DNA of 64,000 nt from Closterium sp. NIES-65 (GCA_948144175.1 CANXME010002067.1:2046001-2110000), one strand, 5' to 3'. Positions 1 to 11,501 are shown, counted from the first letter of the stretch. Notes: generated by a model not told the origin, from the letters alone. Translations and numbers: made by a program.

Positions 1-326
1 TCAGTCAAGAGAAACAAATGTCATACTGCACATGTCAAAGGTACTCATCGCTGAAGGACTCGGTTACAACTTACTGAGTGTTAGCCAGTTGATGGCGAAG
101 GGGATTCACCTGGAAGCCGACAGCACCACCCAAGAGTTCAAGCTATACCACGGGAGAGGCGGTCTCTACATCGGGAAAGCAGTATTGAAGAACAACGTCT
201 TCGTCCTCGACTTCGTTCCTGACCTGGGCACTGCAGACAGCGACGCCATCGTGAATTTTACTGACTGGACACACCCTCCAGATCTCGACCCCGACTTCAG
301 CCCGGGAGGTTTTTGGTACTCCCACA

Positions 327-456
327 TGACAAAGTTTGAAGAAAGAAAGAGGATTGAACTAGCAAGAATGAGGATACAAATAGCAAACCCTAGAAGGGTT
401 GTACTCGCTATAGAGCACCCCACTACAGGCTAGAACAATAAGATAATATTCTGACA
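327..456 (-). repeat. 3' LTR of the TRIM-like element
   Basis: 130 bp, 128 of 130 identical to the copy at 1285-1414. It starts TGTCAG and ends GTCA on the minus strand. Confidence 0.92.
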
Positions 457-1266
457 CACCCCCATAGCCAAAGTGGGGTGTAATCAGCAGAGCAGGCAAA
501 GCAATACAAGCTCAGGGTGGATCACAATGTCACCACACATTCTGAGCACAAGTTCAAGAAGAAATAGTTTAGAGTTCACAATTATAAGCAAAGCTAGTGG
601 TAGTCACAACGGGCAAGTGAGGAGGAGGAGGGAGAGTGAGGGGAGAGGAGATAGGAGGCGACGGCTGAAGCTGCAGACACACGGGCAACAGGAGGCAGAC
701 TGGCACAGCGGCTACCGGACAGCGCCCGGACTACAGGAGTAACAGGCCCCGCGGCTCAAATAGCGGCGGACGGGCAACGGACCCACAGGCGGCTGGCGTA
801 GAAGTCTAGCTCACTGGGCTACCGGGACAGCGCCCCGGACTACAGGTGCTGCTGACGACAAACTGGCAACCTCCGCTCATCCTCCCGCACACAGTCCCAC
901 CCCCCTGATACACACCCACTGCTACACCGCTAGCTCTACTCCCACGCACCCCCCCTTAAACCCTAAACCCCAGTCTCCCACACAACCACCCCCCTTAGCG
1001 ACAGCTGCAGCAGTGGGAGACGAAGGAGGAGGAGGAGCAAGGGAGGAAGGCACACCGGCCACCCCCATACCCGCCACCCCACAGCTCGCCCCTCCCGTCG
1101 TCCGTCGAGGCGACCTGAGGGGGCCGCTTGCGGGCAAAGAACCGCCGCGCGCCTCGGGGCGCACGGCGGGCAGAAAACCGCCGCGCGCCTCGGGGCGCAC
1201 GGCGGGAGGAAAAAGTAGCAGCGGAAGCGAGGTGGTAACCCACCCACAGGATCGATCCAAGGGGAT

Positions 1267-1284
1267 CGACCTGCTCTGATAGCA
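1267..1284 (-). other. Primer-binding site of the TRIM-like element
   Basis: The minus strand reads TGCTATCAGAGCAGGTCG directly after the 5' LTR. Plant Copia elements usually use TGGTATCAGAGC (initiator-Met tRNA), so one position differs. Confidence 0.8.
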
Positions 1285-1414
1285 TGACAAAATTAGAAGA
1301 AAGAAAGAGGATTGAACTAGCAAGAATGAGGATACAAATAGCAAACCCTAGAAGGGTTGTACTCGCTATAGAGCACCCCACTACAGGCTAGAACAATAAG
1401 ATAATATTCTGACA
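1285..1414 (-). repeat. 5' LTR of the TRIM-like element
   Basis: 130 bp, paired with 327-456. The core (CTAGGGTTT, GCTAGTTCA and spacing) resembles the 5' LTR at 11502-11688, suggesting a shared parental Copia family. Confidence 0.92.
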
Positions 1415-1474
1415 CCACACTATCCCTGAAGCAGAACGAACACGAGCGTTAGCGACGATTCAACAAACAACAGA

Positions 1475-1635
1475 AGCAGAGACAACATCGGCAGCAGCAA
1501 CAACATCGGCAGCCGCAACAACATCGGCAGCAGCAACAACATCGGCAGCAGCAGCAACAACATTGGCAGCAGCAACAACATCGGCAGCAGCAACAACATC
1601 GGCAGCAGCAGCAACAACATCGAGAGCAGCGACAA
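1475..1635 (+). repeat. Short tandem repeat coding for an Ala/Thr/Ser tract
   Basis: Repeats of AACATCGGCAGCAGC, in steps of three bases, lie in the Copia pol frame between protease and integrase and encode runs of TTSAAA. Because the unit length is a multiple of three, the tract can expand without breaking the frame. Confidence 0.8.
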
Positions 1636-4600
1636 CATCAGCAGCAACAGGAACAACGACACCAGTCACAGTCGACGAAGCACCACCAACACCCGCACAA
1701 CAGCTAAATCCGACTTAACGCGAAGTCCACCGAAGCGCCAACTTCGTCGCCAGTTTTTACTCCAACTCCGACGCATACCAACGTTCACCCGGACACCGCG
1801 CCTCGGAAGAAATCTGGCACGCACGCACAGGACATCCAAGTAACACGGTTTTAAATAACACGATAAGAGCAAGAGTTCTTGACAAAGACTCTCTACTTCT
1901 ACCCGACGGCAGAGAACTCCAAAAGGCACGAGGGACTTGCCTTACATGCCCCGAAGCTGACTTACCTCATCGACCATTCGCTCCACATCACAACCCGAGC
2001 GCACCAGCGTACGCACCACTTGAAAAGGTTTACAGCGACATCCTCTACAATCGCGAACCAGGACAAGTCAACTACAACTACACCATCAGCTTCATCGACG
2101 CCGCCACTCGATACGTCTGGCATCGTAACCTACCCAGCCGCGACATGGCGCTCGCAGCATTCGCCGCCTGGCTACCGATAGCAGAGAGAGAGTCTGGAAC
2201 GCAACTGAAAAGCTTCCAGTCAGACGGAGGTGGCGAGTACACCTCTCAGCGCTTCAAGCAGTTCCTGGCGGAAAGGGGGATCAAGCAACTCCTCTCCCTT
2301 CCCTACGCACATCAGCAGCAAGGTGTTGCAGAAAGAATGAACAGGACCCTGCAGAACAGCATGCGCAAACTGTTACGTGGCATGCGGCTACCCAACCACC
2401 AGTGGCCAGCAGCAATGGACCATGCTGTCATGCTGCACAACTTGTTGTCGTCGTCGTCACTCCCGAACAACGCATCACCGCATCTGCTGTGGACAGGGAA
2501 GCAGGGCAGCACAAAAATGTTACGAGTTTTCGGGTGCATGGTACAGTACAGACCCCCAGAAGCACGAGCGGGAAGATTTTCACAACGGGCACAGTGGGGA
2601 CTACACCTCGGCATCGAGAAAAATTACAACGCGTGGAGAATCTTCGACGTCCACACAAAAGAAACAGTAGCAGCACGTGATGTGATCTTCTACGAACGAC
2701 TCACCCTTCAAACGTACCTCGCCAACTTGCACGAGAATCGGGACCTCACCAGTGGCTTTCGTGGTGACCGAGCCTTCGCGTCAGCAGCGGATGAAGCAGA
2801 CTGGGATGAGCAGAACGTCGACAACGCATCGGAGGAAGCCGGACCTCTTCCGTACTGCTCCGTCGACGTGCCTATGGATGAGGAAAATACTCGCGACAGT
2901 AACAACGCCGAAGTCTTCTACCATTTCGCCGACAATGGTTACGTAACACCTGCGACAGTCAACACCAACGAAGCAGAAAGGGTAGGGCCAAATTTCATAC
3001 CCGACCCAGAAGTGGGAGACGAAGCAGCTTATCCCGAGGATCCAGAACTCCCTCGATACTCACAGACTGGACTGCAAATCCTTGGTCTCGTCACCGCAGT
3101 CCATGGCGCCGCCATTCCTAAGGAGCCTGCGACGGTTCAACAGGCTCTGGAGGGGGAACATAGGGAGAAATGGCGTGAAGCCATGGACAAAGAGCTGAAG
3201 GCACTGGAGGAGCGCAACACCTGGAAAATCGTTCCCATCGGCGTAGCACAAAACAAAACTATCCTTACCGGGAAGTGGGTCTTCCGTGTGAAGACGAAAG
3301 CTGACGGCACCATCGACAAATTCAAAGCTCGCTGGGTCGTACGCGGCCTTGACCAGGAGCACGGAAGAGATTACACCGAAACCTTCGCTCCGGTCAGCCG
3401 TCACACCTCACTCCGAATCCTCATCGGCGTCGCCGCCATGAAGAAAAAGAAACTGCGACAAATCGACGTCGCAAACGCATTTCTCTACGCACCTGTGGAT
3501 GCAGAAATCTTCGTCGAGCTCCCGCACGGCTCCCACGGCGAACCCAACCGAGTCTGTCAACTGCTTAAGTCGCTCTACGGGATCAAGCAGGCACCGCGAC
3601 TGTGGCAGCAGTACCTACACGCCCGCCTCATTCGCATCGGTTTCAAACAACTCCCGCACGACCAGGGCATGTATCGCCTCACAAAGGGAAGTGACTACGT
3701 TCTCCTAATCGTCTACGTGGACGATCTCCTCTACATTGGGTCAATCGACGGCATCGCCACGTGGTTCGAAGGGGAGCTTCAGAAAGACCTCACGCTCACG
3801 GTCTCTTCTACCGTTACGCAGTACCTCGGGCTCAACATCCGCGAGGAAGAAAACGCAATCTATCTAAGCGCCGAGAAGTACGCCGACACCATCGCGAAAC
3901 GCTTCAGCCTCACACCAAGCGCCATCTCCACGCCTTACCGCTACACGTCAGGAACCGAAAAGGGACGATCTACCCTACTCAAGCCCGCCGGCATACGCGA
4001 CTATCAGAAGAAGCTCGGATGTCTTCTCTTCGCAGCAGTCACATGCCGTCCCGACTTATCCTACTCCGCGAGCCAGCTCGCCACCTATCTCAAGAAGCCT
4101 AAAGCAGAGCATCTGGCGGAACTCGATCGCGCTCTCCACTATTTCGTCAGCACCGCGACGATCGGATTAACTTATCACAAAAACGCAACTACACCGACCA
4201 AGCTAATCGGCTACGTCGACGCCGATCACGCCGGCGACACCGATAACAGGCGCTCACGCACCGGCTATATCTACCGCCTCGAGCCTATCGGTCCTATCTC
4301 CTGGCAGTCGAGTAAGCAGGAGTTAATCGCACTGTCTTCAGCTGAAGCAGAATATATTGCACTCTGCTCAGCCACCAAGGAGGGACTTTACCTTCGCGAA
4401 CTGCTGGAAGAAGCGAAGTTAGCCGAGTTACCCAGCTTCACCGTGTTCTGCGACAACCAGTCAGCAATTCGCATCGCCAACAAGAACGGCTTCGCAAACA
4501 GGACGAAACACATCGCCCTGCGCTATTTCTTCGTGAAGGACGAGATCGAAAAGGGGAAACTCGATCTGTCATACTGTCCCACGTCTGAGATGGCAGCCGA

Positions 4601-4702
4601 TTACTTGACCAAGAAGCTCGGAAAGCAGAAGTTCGAATACTGCACGCTGCTGACTGGACAAAGCCACGTCACCTGCGGCGACACTCCAGAAGCGAAGGGG
4701 AG

Positions 4703-5138
4703 TGTTGGAAACAATAAGTCTTAGTGCGCTTCTGTCGTGTCAAAACCCAAGACACTAGCGAAGCAGTCCGAATCGAAGCATCGAGTCAAACCTCGGAGGT
4801 TAGGGTAACCGCCTGGAGGTTACGGGAAAGTCAAAGGTCAGCGACCTTTGACTCGACAATTACAGCGCGACAGTTAAGGACACACAACTGACTCGTTACA
4901 GAGCAGTTGCCCGAGTCGCACTGTATCGAATCGCAACAGCAAATACAGTTATCTATCCATTCGTATTCCCTGTACTCTTATATAAAACCTTGTATTTGCT
5001 TGTTTAATTTAATCCACTTTGCTCTCACACACTAGTGCAAGGTCGGTTCACAAACTTCATTAAACGCTTCCGCTATTACAAATATCCTACCCAGAGTTAT
5101 CCTCTGCAAAGATCCTTAAGGGCTTTCTCAGCCCAACA
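4703..5138 (+). repeat. 3' LTR of the first Copia element
   Basis: It begins TGTTGGAAAC after a GGGGAG purine tract and ends CCCAACA, giving a 6-bp inverted terminal pair. A TATA-like TATATAAAA lies near 4979. The end was chosen from the inverted repeat because no second LTR is in view. Confidence 0.75.
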
Positions 5139-5881
5139 ACGACAAGGAAGCCGTGGTTGCTTGCCAAGCCATGTCTTGCTATGCCGTGGTATCCTGTCTC
5201 TTACTTCCCATCTGGAGTCTGCCGTGTGTTTCTTCACTAAGGCCCTTCTCCCTTCCACACTCTTGTGTGTGGTGTATGGTCCGGTCTATATCATTTTGCA
5301 TGTAGTTATCATGCATTTGCAGCACGTTCAATCATTGGCGTGCCATCCTTTTCCTGCCCTCTCCACCTACCGTATCCCCGCGTTGTGAACGACGGGGTTA
5401 CAAGCGACACTTGTCAGTTGATGCAACCACTTGGAAATATGGGTTCTGACCACCTAAGTCGCAAGCCAATCATGTTCAGGCACATTCCTGTTTCTGCGCT
5501 TTCAGCATCTCAGACCAAACAGCAACTTTCCCGTATTGCCCTCCAAAAGCACCGGCACTGAAGGCCAAGCGAAGCGAGCATGGGCCATTTTAAGTTGGGT
5601 CGGGGGTTACAATTCTGCCCTCTCGTTTTTGCAGTATTCGCTTTGAGACTTCAAGAATTAGAAACAGAGAGACATAATATGGAAAGAAAGAAGCGAAGAA
5701 CCCAGCAACATTATACAACACATATAATAACTCAGCACAGTCACCTAAGTTTGATTCCTGGGCTACTGCGGTAAACTGCAGCAACCGCATGCAGTTGCTC
5801 GCACCTCTTCTCCGTTATTAAGTGACACTGCCCCTTCAAAGTAAATGTTAAAGCCTTCAATCGCCTTCAAGAGGAAAACAC
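5139..5881. other. Unassigned sequence between Copia LTR and EGF gene
   Basis: I see no recognisable domain, repeat or RNA here. If the last-exon guess for the EGF gene is right, this is its 3' flank. Confidence 0.4.
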
Positions 5882-8800
5882 TCATTTCGCTGAGTGGGTG
5901 GGTGGATGGGTGGGAAGACAGCAGCAGGGTGGGACTCAATGGAATGCTTTCAGGGATGATAGATGTTGGAAATAAGAAGTCGCTAGAGCGCAGCGGAAGC
6001 TCTATGAATTAACGACGTCCCTACGGCGGGGCTATTGGTCACTCAGAGGTAGCTCTCCTGGCTTGCAACGTGGTGCCAAAGCAGCGGCCGAGGGTAGGCC
6101 GGACACAAGCTTGAGAATTGTGTAATATGAGCAAGGCATTACATTCTGTTATATAGCAAACGCATAGGGCAAACAGTTACCAAGGCGCAACTGTATAACA
6201 GTTGCGCTGCGTCGCTTGGGTTGCCTTGTTACAGTCGCGCTGGCGAGACTTTTCAGCTTCGGCAAGGGCGCGGTATCCTGCCGCGCCCCGCAGGTCAGTT
6301 TCGCGTACTGTAGACGATGACTCCTGCTGTCGATTCGACTCTTGAGCTGCCACGCGGGTCGCAACCGCTGTGTTCGGTTGCGGCCCGTTGACTCGCCACC
6401 AGGTTCAAATCCCTCGCTATGGCGAGCCCCTGTAAACACACTTCGAACAGTGCACTTATAATAAAAGCATACAAACATATTCTCAACAATAGACAGCATG
6501 AGCACATGGAGATGGAAGATGTAGATCAATGAAATGAAAAAGAGAACACAGAAGGGAGGTAGAGTAAGTCATAATGTTGTAATAGAGGGGAGAAGCGCAT
6601 GAGGATTATTGGAGCTGTGCATGCTGGGCTGTGCATGCTGGGCTGTGCATGCTGAGCTGTGCATGCTGAGGTGTGCATGCTGAGCTGTGCATGCTGAGCT
6701 GTGCATGCTGGGCTGTGCATGCTGGGCTATGCATGCTGGGCTGTGCATGCTGGGCTGTGCATGCTGAGCTGTGCATGCTGAGCTGTGCATGCATGGAAGA
6801 GAACGAAACCTAAAAGAGAGCACACTCTTTCGTCCCTCGCTCGTACGTGTGCACTTGCTGTTGACGAGCTGGAACCCGGAGCTGCACTGACACATTGGCT
6901 TTCCTCTCACCGCCATGCACTGGGAATTAGCACCGCACGCAGGCTTGCACACGGCTGTAAATTGGGTGGGGTGGGTGCGACAGATGGGAAGAATGAAAAC
7001 AAGGACGCGATGAAGGGACTACAACGCAGCGAGAATAAACAGCACGAATGTCGTGACACAAAGATTGTTTATCAGTGTGAGTGGGAGGTTGCGGTAGGGA
7101 GGAAAGAGAAAGATCTTCACTGGAAATCCACAGGCTTGCTAGAGAACGAGACAAAAAAAAAGAGCAGAATTATCTTCTGCGCTCTTACGTGTGCACTTGT
7201 TGTTGACCGGCTTGAACCCCGTGTTGCACTGACACATTGGCTTTCCTCTCACCGCCACGCACTGGGAATTAGCACCGCAGCTAGGCTTGCACACAGCTGT
7301 CAAATGGGTGGGGTGGGCGTGAGAGATAAAGGGAATGGAGGATGAGAGGGGAAGAGCTGAGGGATTACATTGAGCACGCACAGATGGCAAAACCTTCATT
7401 GGCACAAGCGTCCTTCACGGGTGCAGGTGGCTGGTGACAAAAACACGAAGAGAGCATATTTCTCCCCCTCGCTCTTACGTGTGCACTTGTTGTTGACGGA
7501 TCTGAACCCCGTGTTGCACTGACACATTGGCTTTCCTTTCACCGCCATGCACTGGGCATTGGCACGGCAGGTAGGCTTGCACACGGCTGTCAAGTGGGAC
7601 GGGTGGGTGTGAGAGATGAGATGGGAAGGTTGAAGGATGAGAGGCGAAGAGATGGGATACGGCATGGTTGCATGAAAGGGAGCAAGTACAGGAGAGGTTG
7701 GAAAACGAGTGAGATATGACAGGGGTTCTCTCCCCCTCGCACTTCCGGCCTTACGTGTGCACGTGCTCTTGTCCTGTCGGAAACCCGCTTTGCACCGACA
7801 CACGGGCTTTCCTCCCACCACCATGCACTGGCCATTTGCAGGGCAGTCAGGCTTGCAGATGGCTGGTGTGGGTGCGAGTTGGTGCATGGAGGAGAGGAAA
7901 AACAACGTGAGCTTGAGTGGGGCAGCAGATGGGGAGGAGGAAGGAACGACCAGATGGGGCCAAAGAGGACGCCACAAGAATACCACACACATTCAAGCTG
8001 GGTTGACACGAAGGAGTGTGATTTCATGTGCTGCGTCTAGAGCCCTGGTTGAACTCACCAGTGCAGAGGCCCTTGTTGACCTTGGTGTAGCCGGCGTGAC
8101 ACTCGCACATTGGCTGTCCGTTCCTCACCACGCACTGGGAGTTCCTCGCGCACTTGACTGACTCACACAGGTCTGCACCTTCGCTAGGGTCTGTGTCTGC
8201 CATGGGTGGTGGAAGAAAGAGGTGAGACTCGTTTGTTTGTTTATTTGTTTTTCTTTTTTCCCCTTTTTCTGAGAAGGGTCGGCCTGAACAAGGGAGTTTC
8301 CGGCTGACCAAGGCAGCCGATCTTTCTGCATGCACACAGAACAGGAATGGCTGATGGGGTAGCTTTTGTTGTTGAATACAAACAAGAGGAGAACAGAAAG
8401 AGGAATGGGCCAGTGGCGAGAGAGAGAGGGAGAGACACGCACCCGTGCTGCTGGGAGACTTGTTGGTGCAGCGCTTCAGAGCATCGTCCAACACAAAACT
8501 CCAGGGGCACTTGCACTGGGACACGCCCCCCTTCACCACGCACTCTGCACTGCCGCAGTCCTTGCGACACGTGGCTGTTGTTGGTGGCACAGTGGGGCAC
8601 ACCGGCCAGGCATGTAGAGGAAGGGGTGAAAGGGGTCAGCAAAGCATGGCATGGTTTGAGACATCTCAAAGGGGTCAGCAAGGCATGGCATGGTGCAGGG
8701 CGGTGAAGAATCAATTAAGTGCATAGAGCTGTGCTTGTGTGTCCAGCTAGCTCATCCAACACAGAGGTGAAGGTGCTTGAACCTCCTTGGCACTTTGCAC

Positions 8801-9640
8801 TTCTGGAACTCAGAATGACGGAAAAAAACGTGCTCCTGGGGCTATGCGCATGTGGCCTGCACATGCTGATTTCGCAGAACAAGTTTCTTCCCTCCCACTT
8901 ACTGATTTCGCAGCTCACTGATTGCGGCGGGGCTGCTTTCACAGTCCTGAGAGTGGGAAGGTAATGGCAGGGCACACCACAGACGAGCACACGGTTGTCA
9001 AAAGAAGAAGAGAGTTGTGGCGATCACACAGGAATGCTCCCTTTGAAACGCTCAAAGCACAGCAGACGAAACCACACTGCCCGTTGCACACCACCCTCGC
9101 TCACCTTGTCGTGACGGGGAAGAAACCGCCGACCTTGGTCAAACCCGGGCGAGCGATGGTCAAACCGGGCTTGTCCGCACAGACCGGGTCAGCGTGAAAC
9201 GAGACACTCTTGCACATGCCGTTGCCAACCGTGTCCACTCCCATCGACGTCCACTCCACGGTGATCCTCGTGTTGCTGCCGCCCAGGGTTCGTATGGGGA
9301 GTAGTTTAGTAGCGCGCATGTCGAGCCCTTGAATAAATGAGTTCCGAGCGTGAGGCTTGGTCGACTAGTTCCTTGTGGAAGCATGGGGTGCCAGTGGCTG
9401 TCAGCAGTCACCCATTGGAATCTGGGTGAAGCAGCTTCTTGCAACGACCACCCACGACCGCGAGAAGCAGGAGGGTAAGAAGCAAGGCGGTTGGGTGAGC
9501 AAGAATGAACACCCACTGGGAGTGGCGATAGGAGCACGGCGTTCACCTGCGCTGGCCTGGGTCGCGAGAAGGCTGATCGCAGCGAGCCCGGCGACGAGTG
9601 CGACGAGCCCAACGGCAGACGGCCGCCCGCAGCGGTCCAT
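5882..9640 (-). CDS. Secreted multi-EGF-domain protein (spliced gene)
   Basis: Nine minus-strand exons fit together with GT-AG borders and matching phases: 9547-9640, 9105-9327, 8903-8946, 8443-8574, 8059-8196, 7755-7862, 7479-7586, 7189-7296, 6847-6954. ATG at 9638-9640 starts a signal peptide with hydrophobic core LVALVAGLAAISLLA and a likely cleavage after ASA. Exon 2 encodes a domain I do not recognise (about 73 residues, motifs RITVEW and NGMCKSVSF). Exons 4-9 each encode one six-cysteine EGF-like module. The last four are 36 residues each, with spacing C-x3-C-x5-C-x8-C-x-C-x10-C. All EGF exons are flanked by phase-1 introns. A possible terminal exon, after acceptor CCCACTCAG, encodes a few residues and a TGA at 5882-5884; this end is a guess. 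Known for the fold: extracellular binding or spacer modules. Ligand and process are not deducible. Confidence 0.75.
5964..6488 (+). mobile_element. Solo LTR, 525 bp
   Basis: It starts TGTTGGAAAT and ends TCTCAACA (inverted TGTTG/CAACA). ATAGA flanks it at 5959-5963 and 6489-6493, a perfect 5-bp target duplication. The start resembles the LTR at 4703 (TGTTGGAAAC). No internal region remains, so it is a product of LTR-LTR recombination. It lies in the presumed last intron of the EGF gene. Orientation is inferred from similarity to the 4703 LTR. Confidence 0.85.
6613..6792. repeat. 14-bp minisatellite
   Basis: About 13 head-to-tail copies of GCTGTGCATGCTGG with G/A variants near the unit end. 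It is intronic to the EGF gene on the model given here. It yields open frames in several phases that are not genes. Confidence 0.92.
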
Positions 9641-10470
9641 CACGACGGAAGGCAGCGAAAGGCTTCAACCTCGAACTTCGAGTCGCGCGGGGATTTGAAC
9701 CTTCGCGACGAAATGCTGTAGGGCCGGAGACGATCGCTGGTGATTGCGAGCGATTGGGTGGAATGAGCAAGAATCGACCGGCGGGAGGAACGAGATGCGA
9801 GATGCACGAGAGACGCAACGCGGTGACGGGGAACGAGAAGAAGTGCGGCGATTGTGAGAGCTTCGGAAGGGGAGGCGATTTATGTGTTGAGAGCAAATGG
9901 CGAGAGCGAGAGAGGGAGCGAGCTCGACACAGTGCGTGGCTGGGTGTCCGCAATAATGCATCGGGGATTCGCGGCGGAAGAGGCAGGGGCCGACGACGAG
10001 GTGGCGCAGCAGCGCACGTGCTTCAGTAGCGACCGCCGACAGCGGCGAGGCCCAGTGGCGTGCATTCGCTCGTGCCATGAGCGAATGGTTCGCGCACGCA
10101 GGAGCGCGATGGAGGGAGGTCGATGGGCAGAGCGGGCTTGACGGAGGTCGATGGGTGGAGTGGAACGCGATGGAGGAAGGCAATGGGGGGAATGGACAAG
10201 AGGGCGGATGGATATCGTGAAGGGTGGAAGTGTCGGCGAAGGGCGCAGTGAATGGATGGCAGGGACGCGTCACATGGGCCAAGAGAAGCGAAAAAATATA
10301 CGCTAACGATCCTGCTTTTCGCCCGGCGAGAAGCTAGAAAAGAGATCACGACGCTTTACGACAAGTGTAACCCTTTGTTTGACCAATTTCGCTAGCCCTG
10401 GTACGTTCTGATGACGGAGGCCTGTGAAACGCGTTTGAACGGAGAAGGCGCCAAGGGGAAGGGAGAGGAA
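9641..10470. other. Upstream region of the EGF gene
   Basis: GC-rich, with purine-rich runs on the plus strand. It should hold the promoter and 5' UTR of the EGF gene. Open frames on both strands here have no recognisable domain and low-complexity translation. I assign nothing further. Confidence 0.4.
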
Positions 10471-10479
10471 TGATTCTTC

Positions 10480-11300
10480 CAATCAGAAATGTAAGGCGAG
10501 ATCGCGCGCATTGGCGGAAATCGCGTTTTTCTTAATTGAAACGACCTGAATTGCTCCGACTTCGCCACGCAGGTGTTTTTCATAATTGGATGGACCGCGT
10601 TTGCCCCCGGCCCCCCCCACCCGATTTTCCCGCCCTTCCCCTCCGAAATTCGGGCAGCCGTGTGTACTCCCGTGAAATCACAAACAGTCACGAATTCAAA
10701 ATACTAGTTGTTTTGATTCTTCAATGTTAACCATGTGCACATTCCGCTGTGCCAGCACCCGTTGTAGTACCTTTACTATATTTCTCATTTTCGTATAAGA
10801 TATACCCAGTAGTAAAAATCTGATATATTATGAAATTAGAAATAGATAGAGCATATAATATGATTTTTAAGGATAAAATAGTCAGTAATATAGTGGTTAT
10901 TTGTCATGTATTTTATTGCGCACCTTTGTAATGGCGTGGGCTAATAAAAAAACACGATACAATAAACGTACGTAGGAGCCTTTTGAGTTTGAGAAGCAAC
11001 CACCGAAATTATAAAAAATCTATTGCGAAAGCTGATACGGCATGCCAAAACTACATAGAGGATTTCACATGATGTGGGGACCATGTATTCGTGACTGTTG
11101 GCGATTCTTCAAAATTCCAGCGGGTGCCCGAATTTCGGAGGGGAAGGGCGGGAAAATCGGTTTGGGGGGGCGGGGGCAAACGCGGTCCATCCAATTATGA
11201 AAAACGCCCACGTGGCGAAGTCGGAGCAATCTAGATCGATTTAATTGAGAGAAACGCGATTTTCGCCGATGCGCGAGATTTCGCCAAAATCTAACAAGCA
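10480..11300. mobile_element. Long inverted-repeat element
   Basis: About 210 bp at 10480-10700 recurs inverted at 11090-11300, roughly 85 percent identical by eye. Shared blocks include CATAATTGGATGGACCGCG and TTCCCGCCCTTCCCCTCCG. The central 390 bp is AT-rich and non-coding. The shape fits a non-autonomous foldback or Mutator-like element. Exact ends and a target duplication could not be read. Confidence 0.65.
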
Positions 11301-11501
11301 AACGAGGATTTCCATTGGGGGCGAAGTCGCTTCGGTTGGATACCTGACATGCGAAGATTGCTACCCCAGTCGCCCGCCAGAATGAGGCTTGGTGGTCAAA
11401 GTGGGAGCGTTGCCACCAAATTGCCCATCAGCTTCGAAAAAATGGTATGGTGGGCAAACTTTGTAGTGGGCAAACATGAGACTGCGATCTCACTAAGGGC
11501 G

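Larger units (their letters stand above)
327..1414 (-). mobile_element. Non-autonomous LTR retrotransposon (TRIM-like), nested, recent
   Basis: Two 130-bp direct repeats, 327-456 and 1285-1414, differ at only two positions and carry TG...CA ends when read on the minus strand. CCACA flanks the unit on both sides (322-326 and 1415-1419), a perfect 5-bp target duplication. On the minus strand the 5' LTR is followed by TATCAGAGCAGG (1269-1280), matching the plant initiator-Met tRNA primer-binding site, and the 3' LTR is preceded by a G-rich polypurine tract just after 456. The 828-bp interior has no retroviral domain, so mobility must have been supplied in trans. It contains an imperfect 36-bp GC-rich tandem duplication around 1140-1210. 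Confidence 0.93.
32..4724 (+). pseudogene. Copia pol polyprotein, split by an insertion and one stop
   Basis: The frame opens in the protease/GAG pre-integrase linker (motif NLLSVSQL). It is cut at 326 by the inserted element and resumes in the same frame at 1420. An Ala/Thr-rich linker follows, then one in-frame TAA at 1716-1718. After it come the WHARTGH...CLTC zinc finger (from about 1815), integrase (D in YSDI, D in QSDGGGEY, E in GVAERMN), reverse transcriptase with YVDD (about 3712) and RNase H (DADHAGD, SAEAEYIAL), ending at 4724 just inside the LTR. From 1719 to 4724 the frame is uninterrupted. Apart from the insertion, one stop is the only visible defect in this part. Known family role: cDNA synthesis and integration. 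Confidence 0.88.
1..5138 (+). mobile_element. Ty1/Copia LTR retrotransposon, 5' end outside window
   Basis: The window opens inside a Copia element. Coding sequence runs protease end, GAG pre-integrase zinc finger, integrase, reverse transcriptase, RNase H, which is the Copia order. A purine-rich tract (about 4691-4702) precedes a 3' LTR at 4703-5138. The LTR ends are the inverted pair TGTTGG and CCAACA. The 5' LTR and gag lie upstream of the window, so the target duplication cannot be tested. A second, non-autonomous LTR element is inserted at 327-1414. Confidence 0.9.

Noticed and set aside
955..975. Telomere-like CCCTAAACCC
   Set aside because: Only one or two units inside the TRIM-like interior; not an array.
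166..1381. Twin minus-strand peptides starting MGCSIASTTLLGFAIC
   Set aside because: They are the two LTRs of the TRIM-like element read as protein; identical because LTRs are identical.
6390..6425. tRNA T-arm-like GGTTCAAATCCC
   Set aside because: Stem bases do not pair and it lies within the solo LTR.
6569..6952. QHAQPSMHSPAC repeat protein fused to an EGF domain
   Set aside because: The repeat is a 14-bp minisatellite read through the intron after the EGF exon; a clear donor site separates them.
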